64,000 bases of DNA from Siphonobacter curvatus. Lineage in GTDB: Bacteria > Bacteroidota > Bacteroidia > Cytophagales > Spirosomataceae. The stretch covers positions 1,054,001-1,118,000 of the forward strand of contig NZ_PTRA01000001.1 of NCBI RefSeq assembly GCF_002943425.1. Direction: 5' to 3'. A program made the position numbers and the translations under genes. This document shows, in pieces, positions 1 to 8,191 of this stretch (positions within the stretch are counted from its first letter, which is position 1; each line of letters opens with the position of its first letter). Below the pieces are notes generated by a model, which had not been told where the DNA came from, ran no database searches, and worked only from the letters and a program-made list of their open reading frames with translations.

Positions 1-1344
1 TAGGTAGGCAATACCGAAATACACACTGTACCCCAGAAAATCATTCGCTGTGGTGATAAAGGGCCCTGAAGCTACGGAAGGATTAATTCCGTACCGATTG
101 AGAATAATCGGTGTAACCGTTCCCGTAAACGAAGACAGCAATACTACCGCCATCAGCGAAATGGATACGACCATCGAAAGTTTAAGGGGGTGCGATAGGA
201 TCAGATAGGTAATGAGAAAGACAAAGGCCGCAATCAATACGCCCTTCAAAACGGCAACCGTCAGAATTTTGAGCATACGCGGCCAGAATTCACCGCTTAG
301 GGCCGATTTATCACTCAGAATCTGAACCATGAACGAGGAGGACTGAATACCTACGTTTCCACCCGTTGAACCGATAATGGGAATGAACAACGCCAGAGCC
401 GGTACCATCATCAGCAGGTCGTGCTCGAATATGCCCAGAAACTTGGCCGCCAGCAAACTACCGATCATGCCGATACCCAGCCAGGGTAAACGCGAACGCG
501 TAATCTTCCAGACGGAATCGTCTTCTTCGACTTCTTCAGAGACCCCCGTAATGGCGGCGATGTCTTCCTGAGCCTGTTCCGTAATCACGTCCACAACGTC
601 ATCAATTGTGATTTGCCCCAGCAGCCGTTTTTGTACGTTTACGACAGGCAGAGCATCCAAATCGTACCGGGACATTAGTTCGGCGACGTCTTCGGCGGAG
701 TCATACGTAGAAGCGTAAATGACATCGTCGTCGTAAATTTGCTCAATTTTACTGCCTCGTTTAGCCAGGATGATGTCTTTCAGGGAAACAATGCCCAATA
801 AAATCTGATCGTCATCCACTACATAGACGGTGTATACCTTTTCCACGTCTTCCGCCTGCCGACGAATTTCCTCTACGCATTCGGTTACCGTTTGTCGTAC
901 GTTGATTTTCACCAGCTCCTTCTGCATCAGACCGCCCGCCGTATCGGGTTCGTAGGGCAGCAGATCGAGGATAAAACGGGCCTGTTCGCGGTCTTCAATC
1001 AGAGCAATAACTTCCTCCCGAATCCGTACGGGCTGTTCTTTAAGCAAGTCCACCGCATCGTCCGAATCCAGAATATTCACGTAACGGGCAATCTCGGCCG
1101 AGTCAAAGTACGTCAAAAGCTCCCGACGGGAATCAGAATCGTATTCAGCCAGAATTTCGGCTCCGGTTTCGGTGTCCAGTAAGGTAAGGATATAATGAGC
1201 TTCCGGGCCTTCCAGCTCGTCGAGTAAAACGGAAATATCAGCGGCAAAGAGGTCACGCAGTTCCAGCCGGATGGTCGATTCATCGCGAAGCTCCACGGCC
1301 TGGCTTAGGCGTTCTACGTACTCTTTGGTAAGCTCAAAAGCCAT
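1..1344 (-). CDS. mgtE: Magnesium transporter MgtE (3' end beyond window)
   Basis: Mg2+ channel/transporter of the inner membrane. The reading frame starts at the ATG complementary to 1342-1344 and stays open to base 1, giving 448 residues, so only a short C-terminal tail should be missing compared with the usual length of about 450. Residues 1-130 are the acidic MgtE N domain and about 135-250 are two CBS domains that sense Mg2+. From about 285 on there is a multi-TM pore domain with the family signature GSTGGNVGIQSS and, near the end, INPSVASGPFITTANDFLGY, which contains the pore aspartate. It lies 35 bases downstream of rsmA on the same strand and is probably cotranscribed with it. The family call is very safe. 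Confidence 0.95.
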   Translation of the reverse strand, partial: MAFELTKEYVERLSQAVELRDESTIRLELRDLFAADISVLLDELEGPEAHYILTLLDTETGAEILAEYDSDSRRELLTYFDSAEIARYVNILDSDDAVDLLKEQPVRIREEVIALIEDREQARFILDLLPYEPDTAGGLMQKELVKINVRQTVTECVEEIRRQAEDVEKVYTVYVVDDDQILLGIVSLKDIILAKRGSKIEQIYDDDVIYASTYDSAEDVAELMSRYDLDALPVVNVQKRLLGQITIDDVVDVITEQAQEDIAAITGVSEEVEEDDSVWKITRSRLPWLGIGMIGSLLAAKFLGIFEHDLLMMVPALALFIPIIGSTGGNVGIQSSSFMVQILSDKSALSGEFWPRMLKILTVAVLKGVLIAAFVFLITYLILSHPLKLSMVVSISLMAVVLLSSFTGTVTPIILNRYGINPSVASGPFITTANDFLGYSVYFGIAYL

Positions 1345-1379
1345 ACAATCAGATCCAAAAGACGAATAAAAGCGGAAAG

Positions 1380-2153
1380 CTAGGCCTTTTTAGCCCGTTC
1401 GATGGTTTGCGTAATGTCGACAAACTCAGCCACGCCTAACTGCTCAGCCCGTTTCTCCAAAAGTGGGTGATCAAAGATCACGCCAATGGGTTTAAGAGCG
1501 TTTCGCAGGGTTTTACGACGCTGGTTAAAGGCCGTTTTGACTACGTTGAAAAACAGCTTCTCATCGCAGTCGAGCTGGGTTACGGCATTACGTTGCAGAC
1601 GAATAACGCCTGATTGTACTTTTGGTGGCGGATCGAAGGCTCCCGGCGGTACCGTGAAGTGGTACTTGATGTCGTAGAAAGCCTGAAGTAATACGCTCAG
1701 GATGCCGTAATCACGGCTACCCGGCGGCGAAGCAATGCGTTGAGCCACTTCCTTTTGCAGCATACAAACTACCTCCGGAATCTGATTACGGTATTCGAGT
1801 ACGCGGAAAAAAATCTGGCTGGAGATGTTGTACGGAAAATTTCCAATCAGTCCAAAAGACTCAGTAGAGAACGTCTGCAGATCCCAACGCAGAAAATCGT
1901 AATTGTGGACGCGGGGGGAAAGGTCCGGAAAATGTTCGTGCAAATAATCCACCGATTCCCGGTCAATTTCCACCACGTGTACTTCAAATTGGGGTTTACG
2001 CAACAGAAACTGCGTAAGTACGCCCATCCCGGGACCAATTTCGAGTACGGTCCGGTAATCCTGGTATCCCGACAGCAAATCAGCAATCCGCTCGCAAGCG
2101 TGTAAATCGCGGAGAAAATGTTGTCCTAAGTGCTTTTTTGCTTTTACTTTCAT
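1380..2153 (-). CDS. rsmA: 16S rRNA dimethyladenosine transferase RsmA (KsgA)
   Basis: Dimethylates two adjacent adenines near the 3' end of 16S rRNA using SAM, a late check in small-subunit assembly. The 257 residues match the family length. Visible motifs are the N-terminal KKHLGQHFL, the SAM loop EIGPGMGVLT and the N6-adenine methyltransferase motif NFPYNIS (NLPY type). The C-terminal half has the small helical domain with FNQRRKTLRNALKP. The start ATG is followed by a basic stretch (KVKAKKHLGQ) as expected. It is the first gene of an rsmA-mgtE pair and is divergent from ogt. Confidence 0.97.
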   Translation of the reverse strand: MKVKAKKHLGQHFLRDLHACERIADLLSGYQDYRTVLEIGPGMGVLTQFLLRKPQFEVHVVEIDRESVDYLHEHFPDLSPRVHNYDFLRWDLQTFSTESFGLIGNFPYNISSQIFFRVLEYRNQIPEVVCMLQKEVAQRIASPPGSRDYGILSVLLQAFYDIKYHFTVPPGAFDPPPKVQSGVIRLQRNAVTQLDCDEKLFFNVVKTAFNQRRKTLRNALKPIGVIFDHPLLEKRAEQLGVAEFVDITQTIERAKKA

Positions 2154-2279
2154 TCAAAAGGCAGTTAACCGCCCGTAGGGCTCAGGGCTCGCTCGGGCGT
2201 CTTTGTATTCAGGCAGTGACCATTCCGAAATCGCTTTCCATTTTTCGAAAGGTCGGGCAAATCAGCTGAATCAATGGCT

Positions 2280-2287
2280 CAAAATTA
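2280..2287 (-). promoter_or_regulatory. Candidate -7 element for rsmA
   Basis: On the minus strand this reads TAATTTTG, an exact match to the Bacteroidota -7 consensus TAnnTTTG. No convincing TTTG is seen about 20 bases upstream. It would give an rsmA leader of about 120 bases. The call rests on the -7 element only. Confidence 0.4.
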
Positions 2288-2340
2288 CCCTGATTTTTTG
2301 TAGTTTTATCGAAAAAAGCACGTTATAATCCGTAAACGCG

Positions 2341-2829
2341 ATGGCATCCTCGGCGTATGTGGCTTATTACGAATCACCGCTGGGCTGGATGGAACTAGGT
2401 TCCTCAGCAGAAGCTCTGCAAGTGGTTCGCTTCGTTCCGGAAAAGGGACGTCAGGTTTTTACGAACCTACTGGGTGAAACGCAGCAGCAATTGACCGAAT
2501 ATTTTTCGGGTAAACGCCGGGATTTTGACCTGCCCTTACAATGGACGGGTACGGCATTTCAGCAAAATGTGTGGCAACGCCTGCGGGAATTACCTTACGC
2601 CGAGACGGTTTCTTACATCAACCTGGCCCGTGAAATCGGGGATGAAAAAGCAACGCGGGCCGTTGCGGCGGCAAACGCCAAAAATCAGATTGCTCTCATT
2701 GTACCCTGCCACCGTGTGATCGGTACGGACGGAAAGCCCGTAGGGTACGCTTGGGAAATCTGGCGGAAACGTTGGCTGTTGCAGCATGAGCAACAGCATT
2801 CGGGCACGGGACAGCTTTGGCTATTTTAA
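2341..2829 (+). CDS. ogt: Methylated-DNA--protein-cysteine methyltransferase
   Basis: Suicide repair enzyme that moves the alkyl group from O6-alkylguanine (or O4-alkylthymine) to its own cysteine. It has 162 residues. The active-site motif PCHRV places the acceptor at Cys123, after a DNA-binding helix-turn-helix region with RAVAAANAKN. The C-terminal segment GYAWEIWRKRWLL corresponds to the usual GYxxGxxRKxxLL loop but has Glu where a Gly is common. The short N-terminal domain fits the Ogt/MGMT single-function type rather than an Ada fusion. It is followed 62 bases later by the hybrid kinase on the same strand. ATG at 2341 is the only good start. Confidence 0.93.
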   Translation: MASSAYVAYYESPLGWMELGSSAEALQVVRFVPEKGRQVFTNLLGETQQQLTEYFSGKRRDFDLPLQWTGTAFQQNVWQRLRELPYAETVSYINLAREIGDEKATRAVAAANAKNQIALIVPCHRVIGTDGKPVGYAWEIWRKRWLLQHEQQHSGTGQLWLF

Positions 2830-2891
2830 TAGGAAAAGAATTGATTTTCTGACTGCTACGTCGGTATGAAAGTCTAAGGCATCGATACAGA

Positions 2892-5825
2892 ATGAGTAAA
2901 ACCTTGAGTACGGAAGCGGGACCCTCGCTTCGCCAAACCTCGCCGGGTTTGCCGTTGAGTTCGGCTTCGGCGGAATTACAGGATTTGATCCGAAATACAA
3001 CGGATTTGATCCAGATGATTGATTTACAGGGCCGTTTTTTATACGTCAACAAAGCCTGGAAAGATACGATCGGGTATCGCTCCGCCGAGTTGAATCAGAT
3101 GAATTTACGGGATGTCATTCACCCGGAGTTCATGGAAGAGACGCTCAGTAAGTTTGAACGCGTCAAAAACGGCGAACAGATTCCGGATTTTGAGGCCGTG
3201 TACCGCCGGAAAGATGGGCGGCGGGTGTATCTGTCCGGATCGGTCAACTGCCGCTACGACGAACAGGGAAATCCCAGCGTATTCCGGTGCATTTTCCACG
3301 ACGCAACGGCCAAAAACCGAGCGGAGAATGCTCAGAATCTGTACTACCAGATTGCTAACTCCACGCTGAGTACGCGAAGTTTGGATGATTTGTATCATTT
3401 CATCCACGAAGAACTAGGAAAAGTTATTGATACCAAGAACTTCTTCATTTCACTATACGATCCGACCAAAAGCTACCTGTACTTTCCGTATTACGTCGAT
3501 GAATATTTCAACAAAAATATTCGGTTTACGAAGCGGAAACTGGGTAATGGACTTACGGAGTACGCCATTGTGGCCAATCGGCCCCTGATGCTTACGGAAA
3601 ATGAAATTCTCGATCTGGCCCGGCAACGGGTGTTGTACATCTACGGCGAAATTCCGAAGGTCATGTTATGCGTACCGCTTCGGATTGGTGACCGGATTAC
3701 GGGAATTATTGGGGTGAAATCCTACGAGCGGACCAACAAGTACGATATCCGGGATTTAGAGCTGCTCGAATTTATTTCAGGCCAGGTAGCCGTCGCTATC
3801 GAACGTAAACAGGCGGAGGCTGAACTGGGTAAACAGACGGCCCGGTTACACGCCATTTTTGAGTCCTCGAGTCACCTGATGTGGACGGTCAATCGCCGCT
3901 TGCAACTGACTTCGTTCAATGACAATTACATGAAGCTGATTCAAAGTCAGCTCAATATGCCCCCGCAGGTCAACGTGACGACCGACCAGTTTGCCTGGCG
4001 ACTGATGGATTCTTCCAACCGAAAGATCATGGAAGAGAAGTATAAAATCGCCTTTCGGGGTAAAGCCGAGTCCTATGAAGTGCACATGGAGCATATCCGG
4101 CACGGCGACGACATCTGGCTGGAAGTATACCTGAATCCGATCCTGCTGGCCGATGGGACGATTGAGGAAGTAGCGGGCATTGCCCGGGATATCACGCCCC
4201 TGAAACGTTCCGCCCGCGAATTGCTCAAGGCGAAGGAAGAAGCCGAACGTTCACTCAAAGTAAAAGAGCGTTTTCTGGCGAATATGTCGCACGAAATCCG
4301 TACACCCATGAATGGGGTGATCGGAATGATTGACCTGCTGAGTACGACCAAACTGGAAGAGGAGCAGCGGGAATACGTGCATACGATTAAGAAGTCCTCG
4401 GAAACACTGCTGAATATTCTGAACGACATTCTGGATTTGTCCAAAATCGAAGCCGGAAAAATGGTCCTGCACGAAGCACCGTTTGAGTTCCGTAGCGTCT
4501 TTGACAAATTAATCAGTCTGTTCGGACAAACGGCCAAAAACCGGAATAATACGCTTACGTACGAGCTGGGATCGGATTTGCCACAGTACATCATCGCTGA
4601 TGAAACCCGGTTGTTACAGATTCTTTCCAACCTGACTTCCAACGCCCTCAAGTTTACGGAACAGGGCTCCGTGAAGGTTCGGGTCATGAATCTGGCTACG
4701 CACGGTAAATGGCACAAAATACGCGTGGAGGTTGAGGATAGTGGGATTGGTATTTCAGTGGACGGTCTGAAACAGCTTTTCGGAGCCTTCCAGCAATTGG
4801 ACAATACAACCCGAAAATCCTTTGGTGGTACGGGTCTTGGATTAGCGATTTCCCGGGAATTATCCCGCCTGATGAAGGGAGAGATGGGAGTCGAATCGGA
4901 AGTAGGGCAGGGAAGCACCTTCTGGTTCACGGTGGAACTCAAGGAAACGATGATTGCTCCCTTGCAGGAGAAAAAATACGCCGACGAGTTCCAGATTGTA
5001 GGGTATTTGGCCAAAGAACAGCCGCATATTCTACTGGTGGATGACAACGCCGTGAACCGTAAAGTGGCGAGCGAAATCCTAATGAAAGCGGGTTGTCGGG
5101 TAGAAACGGCCGATTCCGGCCGGAAAGCCATTCAACTGGTGGAACGGACGATTGGAACGGATCCGTACAGTCTGATTTTGATGGACATTCAGATGCCGGA
5201 TATGGATGGTCTAGAAACGACGCAGGCCTTACGCAAACAATTTGCCGAAGCATTGCCGCCCATTCTGGCGATGACGGCTTATTCGATGAAAGAAGACCGG
5301 GAACGTTTCCTGAGTCAGGGCATGAACGATTACGTATCTAAACCCATTCGGGCTGAAATCCTGGTGCTCAAGGTCAAGGAATGGGTAGATCGGGTTGGAA
5401 TCGAAAAATCGAAAACAAATGTTACGAATACCGGGTCCGAACCCGTAGTACGTGAACTGCCCGTTACGAATGAACTCAGTGACTTGTACGATTTTGGCGT
5501 AGTGAATCAACTGGCTGAGCTGGCGGGTAAGGAAATGGTAGAACAGGTGTTCGCGGAATTCGAACAGGAAGCCACTGAACAGATTGCTGCTGCTAAAGAA
5601 GGATTCGTAAATGAAGATTTTCAAATGGTCGAATCCAATCTTCATACGCTAAAGGGTAACGCAGGTACGTTGGGAATTACACGCTTGCATGAAGTCGTAA
5701 AAACGCTGGAGTTAAAAACCAAGGTTGGCAATTTCAGTACGTTTACGACAGAGTTTCCGCCCATTGAAACCGAGTTTACGCATTTTAAAGAAACATACGC
5801 CCAGGTGCTACAAGGTCTAAAGTGA
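2892..5825 (+). CDS. PAS-GAF-PAS hybrid sensor histidine kinase with REC and Hpt domains
   Basis: Soluble, multi-step phosphorelay kinase of 977 residues with no TM segment or signal peptide. Domains in order: PAS about 26-145; GAF about 150-305; a second PAS about 315-440 ending in the PAC-like EVAGIARDITPLKR; a short coiled coil; HisKA with FLANMSHEIRTPMNG (phospho-His467); HATPase_c with the GTGLGLAI box; receiver about 712-835 with LVDDN and LMDIQMPDMDG; C-terminal Hpt with HTLKGNAG (His918). All catalytic residues look intact, so it could run His-Asp-His internally and needs an output regulator elsewhere. The ligand is unknown. A strong terminator follows the stop. Confidence 0.93.
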   Translation: MSKTLSTEAGPSLRQTSPGLPLSSASAELQDLIRNTTDLIQMIDLQGRFLYVNKAWKDTIGYRSAELNQMNLRDVIHPEFMEETLSKFERVKNGEQIPDFEAVYRRKDGRRVYLSGSVNCRYDEQGNPSVFRCIFHDATAKNRAENAQNLYYQIANSTLSTRSLDDLYHFIHEELGKVIDTKNFFISLYDPTKSYLYFPYYVDEYFNKNIRFTKRKLGNGLTEYAIVANRPLMLTENEILDLARQRVLYIYGEIPKVMLCVPLRIGDRITGIIGVKSYERTNKYDIRDLELLEFISGQVAVAIERKQAEAELGKQTARLHAIFESSSHLMWTVNRRLQLTSFNDNYMKLIQSQLNMPPQVNVTTDQFAWRLMDSSNRKIMEEKYKIAFRGKAESYEVHMEHIRHGDDIWLEVYLNPILLADGTIEEVAGIARDITPLKRSARELLKAKEEAERSLKVKERFLANMSHEIRTPMNGVIGMIDLLSTTKLEEEQREYVHTIKKSSETLLNILNDILDLSKIEAGKMVLHEAPFEFRSVFDKLISLFGQTAKNRNNTLTYELGSDLPQYIIADETRLLQILSNLTSNALKFTEQGSVKVRVMNLATHGKWHKIRVEVEDSGIGISVDGLKQLFGAFQQLDNTTRKSFGGTGLGLAISRELSRLMKGEMGVESEVGQGSTFWFTVELKETMIAPLQEKKYADEFQIVGYLAKEQPHILLVDDNAVNRKVASEILMKAGCRVETADSGRKAIQLVERTIGTDPYSLILMDIQMPDMDGLETTQALRKQFAEALPPILAMTAYSMKEDRERFLSQGMNDYVSKPIRAEILVLKVKEWVDRVGIEKSKTNVTNTGSEPVVRELPVTNELSDLYDFGVVNQLAELAGKEMVEQVFAEFEQEATEQIAAAKEGFVNEDFQMVESNLHTLKGNAGTLGITRLHEVVKTLELKTKVGNFSTFTTEFPPIETEFTHFKETYAQVLQGLK

Positions 5826-5888
5826 TGGGTTATTCAGAAATGAACCCGCATGCTGTAGTACATAATCTGCAGGGCGATTCAATAAAAA

Positions 5889-5919
5889 AGGCGTTAGCTA
5901 ATCAGCTAACGCCTTTTTT
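5889..5919 (+). terminator. Rho-independent terminator after the hybrid kinase
   Basis: GGCGTTAGCT (5890-5899) pairs with AGCTAACGCC (5904-5913) around a 4-base loop. There is an A-run before and a T-run after, so it can serve both the kinase gene and the convergent small gene ending at 5940. Confidence 0.9.
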
Positions 5920-5939
5920 ATTGAATGCTTTATTCCGAA

Positions 5940-6119
5940 CTAACTACGAATTCGCTTGGCTACGTAGGCCCACATCCGCGAAGGAATGGAAAGAACCCAC
6001 ACAAGTATATTGAATACAAGATAGAAAGCCGCAATAATCGGATACGCCAGAATGAAAATGATATTGAACACAATGGCACCGGGAGTTACGTATTTCGAAC
6101 GTTCGGGTCTTTTGATCAT
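5940..6119 (-). CDS. Small hydrophobic membrane protein, 59 residues
   Basis: Not a recognised family. The ATG is complementary to 6117-6119 and the stop to 5940-5942. The protein begins with a charged stretch, MIKRPERSKYVTPG, followed by a hydrophobic span of about 35 residues (AIVFNIIFILAYPIIAAFYL and on) that could form one long or two short TM helices. It ends in a basic tail with AYVAKRIRS, which suggests cytoplasmic ends. The frame finishes just before the bidirectional terminator at 5889-5919, as a real gene would, and its codon use resembles its neighbours. The opposite-strand frame here is a weak shadow. Function unknown. Confidence 0.6.
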   Translation of the reverse strand: MIKRPERSKYVTPGAIVFNIIFILAYPIIAAFYLVFNILVWVLSIPSRMWAYVAKRIRS

Positions 6120-6254
6120 ACACGTGAGTTTAGAATATGTGTAGTAACGACAAAATTTTGAAAAGGTTCCAAGAATGGTCTAGTTTTCAATGGCTTCGAA
6201 GAACGAATAACCTATAAAGGAATAGCTTATTTCAACGAAACTAACGCTTGAAAA

Positions 6255-7286
6255 CTACTGCACGGCCAGGTAACTAACTTCAGCCCGAATTCGTCGATCC
6301 GTAGGCATGAGTTTCTCGAAGGCCCGGGCCGAAAGCCGAACGACCACGCGATCCGCCAGACCCGTATCGGGCAGTTTACCAATCACTTTTACAATCACAC
6401 TTTGGTTATTGGCTTCGTTCCGTACGGTCAGCATGGTTCCTACGGGAGCGGACCGGTGGAGAGCCAGGTATTTTCCCGTTTTATCCTGGGCGTCAATCAA
6501 TTCGCACAAACCCATCTCTACTACTTTTTTCGCTCCGGTACCGGCATTCGGCACGGGTTCGTTTTCCGTGCGAACGGGCGTCAGTACTTCGGCTTCGGGC
6601 TTGGGTACCGTTACGGGTTTCGTAGGGGTAGCTTCGGGTTTTGCCTTGGTTGAATCCGGCTTTTTCGGTTCTTCTTTTTTCGGCTCTTCGGGCTTGCGGG
6701 GTTCTTCGCGTACTTCCGGTTTCGTAACTACTACGGGAGCTTTGGCTACCTCGGGCTTGTCCTTGGTAGGCTCGGGTTTGCGAGGCTCTTCTGGCTTACG
6801 AACCTCGGGTTTAGTAGCTGGTGCCACTTCCGTTTTTGTAGGTTCGCTAACGTACAGCACCTGATCGAGTTTGACCGTACCGTCTGACGGTAGATTATTC
6901 CAGCGTTTGAGGTCTGCCGTACCTACGTCGTACTTGCGAGCAATACTGAATAGCGTCTGACCCGGCTCTACCTTATGCGTTTTACCGGAAGTAGAGGTGA
7001 CGGCAGTCGGTTCTTCGCGACGCTTCCAGTTGCGGGGAATGTATACCGTTTCCTGCGAACGCAGATTACCGGAAAAATCCGGATTGACGGCCTTAAACTC
7101 GTCGAGCGTAACGTTGTATTTTTTTAATAAACTATACAGCGTTTGTCCCGATGTCACTTTGTAAACAATCAGGGTTTTACCGTTTTTCCATTCGGTACCA
7201 ATGGAGTCGACAGGGGTAGTAAGGGCTGAGCTGTCTAGCGAAATCAGACCAAAAAATCCAAGGAAGAAACAATTAAGATACCGCAT
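6255..7286 (-). CDS. Secreted LysM protein with C-terminal double-psi beta-barrel (RlpA-like) domain
   Basis: Likely peptidoglycan-associated protein of 343 residues. The start is taken at the ATG complementary to 7284-7286 because it opens a signal-peptide-like sequence (MRYLNCFFLGFFGLISL); the frame extends upstream but would then have no export signal. Two LysM modules follow (YKVTSGQTLYSLLKKYNVT and HKVEPGQTLFSIARKYDVG). Next is a Lys/Pro/Glu-rich linker of about 110 residues that probably spans wall or periplasm. The C-terminal domain of about 90 residues contains GTMLTVRNEANNQSVIVKVIG, resembling RlpA-type DPBB domains. The start overlaps the end of the DUF4905 gene by 14 bases, so the two are probably translationally coupled. 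Confidence 0.85.
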   Translation of the reverse strand: MRYLNCFFLGFFGLISLDSSALTTPVDSIGTEWKNGKTLIVYKVTSGQTLYSLLKKYNVTLDEFKAVNPDFSGNLRSQETVYIPRNWKRREEPTAVTSTSGKTHKVEPGQTLFSIARKYDVGTADLKRWNNLPSDGTVKLDQVLYVSEPTKTEVAPATKPEVRKPEEPRKPEPTKDKPEVAKAPVVVTKPEVREEPRKPEEPKKEEPKKPDSTKAKPEATPTKPVTVPKPEAEVLTPVRTENEPVPNAGTGAKKVVEMGLCELIDAQDKTGKYLALHRSAPVGTMLTVRNEANNQSVIVKVIGKLPDTGLADRVVVRLSARAFEKLMPTDRRIRAEVSYLAVQ

Positions 7287-8028
7287 GCCAGCAGAGATAA
7301 ACTTGATCTTTAATGAATACGAGTTGGTTACGCCAAACGATAAAGGTGGTATGACCCAAGCCTTCACCGGTCTGAAGCGACTCGTGAAAGAGTACGTTTC
7401 CAGCTTTACTAACGACCAAAAGATCATTTTTTAGCTTTTCGGATTCGTAAAAATAGTAAGAAAAAATGATCGAATCCTGAAATTCGAGGTAATCGCACGC
7501 ACCGATGGGTTGTTGACCGGTCAGATGCCGAATAAGTTTTTGTAACGGAAACAGGTGTGAACTGCCCTCGGCGTAGTGAACCGGAAAGCGAGCCGTTTCT
7601 TCCCTGATCTCATTCGGAATGATAGGTACGGGCTGGCCCGTTCGCAAGTCCAGAAACCGTTCTTCTTCGGCCGAAATTTTTACTCGAAGCGTTGATCCTA
7701 AGGTTTCCAGCCAAACGGTTTCAGGACTGGACCAGAGTTTTTGCCCCGTAAGAGCGTTGAAAGCTTCGAGGTGAGTAGGTTTCGGTACGCTGGGTTCTCC
7801 GAAGGTATGAAGGATAAAAATTCCCTGAAAGCATCCCAGTACGTTCGTCCACCAGGGAATTTCAATGCGTATTAAAGCTACTAAATTGGAAAAATCTTCA
7901 TTTTGCACCTGCAAGGCCTGTACAAAAGCGGTTTTACGATCCGCATCCCGCAGTTCAATACCAAGCATGGGCTGCGAAGAGTCCGGCAAAATTTTATAAA
8001 TAGAATGCTCAACGTTCAGAGAAGTCAT
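7273..8028 (-). CDS. DUF4905-type protein, function unknown
   Basis: Protein of 251 residues without signal peptide or TM segment. It resembles the Bacteroidota-restricted DUF4905 family, recognised from overall pattern (EIPWWTNVLGCFQGIFILHT, then HLEAFNALTGQKLW). Short strand-turn units such as GIFILHTFG and NQLVFIKDQVYLCW suggest a beta-propeller-like fold, which is inference. The stop codon lies inside the first codons of the LysM gene, so both products come from one transcript. No role can be assigned. Confidence is high for the gene and moderate for the family name. Confidence 0.78.
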   Translation of the reverse strand: MTSLNVEHSIYKILPDSSQPMLGIELRDADRKTAFVQALQVQNEDFSNLVALIRIEIPWWTNVLGCFQGIFILHTFGEPSVPKPTHLEAFNALTGQKLWSSPETVWLETLGSTLRVKISAEEERFLDLRTGQPVPIIPNEIREETARFPVHYAEGSSHLFPLQKLIRHLTGQQPIGACDYLEFQDSIIFSYYFYESEKLKNDLLVVSKAGNVLFHESLQTGEGLGHTTFIVWRNQLVFIKDQVYLCWHAVS

Positions 8029-8191
8029 ACGACTTGGAATAAAAATTTTGATTTTACAATCTTATGGTTTTGCCATCCGTTACAGAAGTAGGGTAAAAAA
8101 TGAGTCACCTTACCTATCTTGCTGGTAAATCACCAACTGTCTTTTATTTTTTGTTTTTCTTTCAACTGATTATAAATCTTCGATTATACGT

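Noticed and set aside
4073-5131. 352-residue minus-strand frame inside the hybrid kinase gene
   Set aside because: It is antisense to intact HisKA, HATPase and receiver domains and has no recognisable motifs of its own.
5822-6161. Two short plus-strand frames after the hybrid kinase
   Set aside because: They cross the terminator and are antisense to the more convincing 59-residue membrane protein.
6307-6864. 185-residue Ser/Gly-rich frame opposite the LysM protein
   Set aside because: It is a shadow of the Lys/Pro/Glu-rich linker on the other strand.
6254-7427. Longer start for the LysM protein at 7427
   Set aside because: It would put about 47 residues in front of the signal peptide and lie deep inside the DUF4905 gene.
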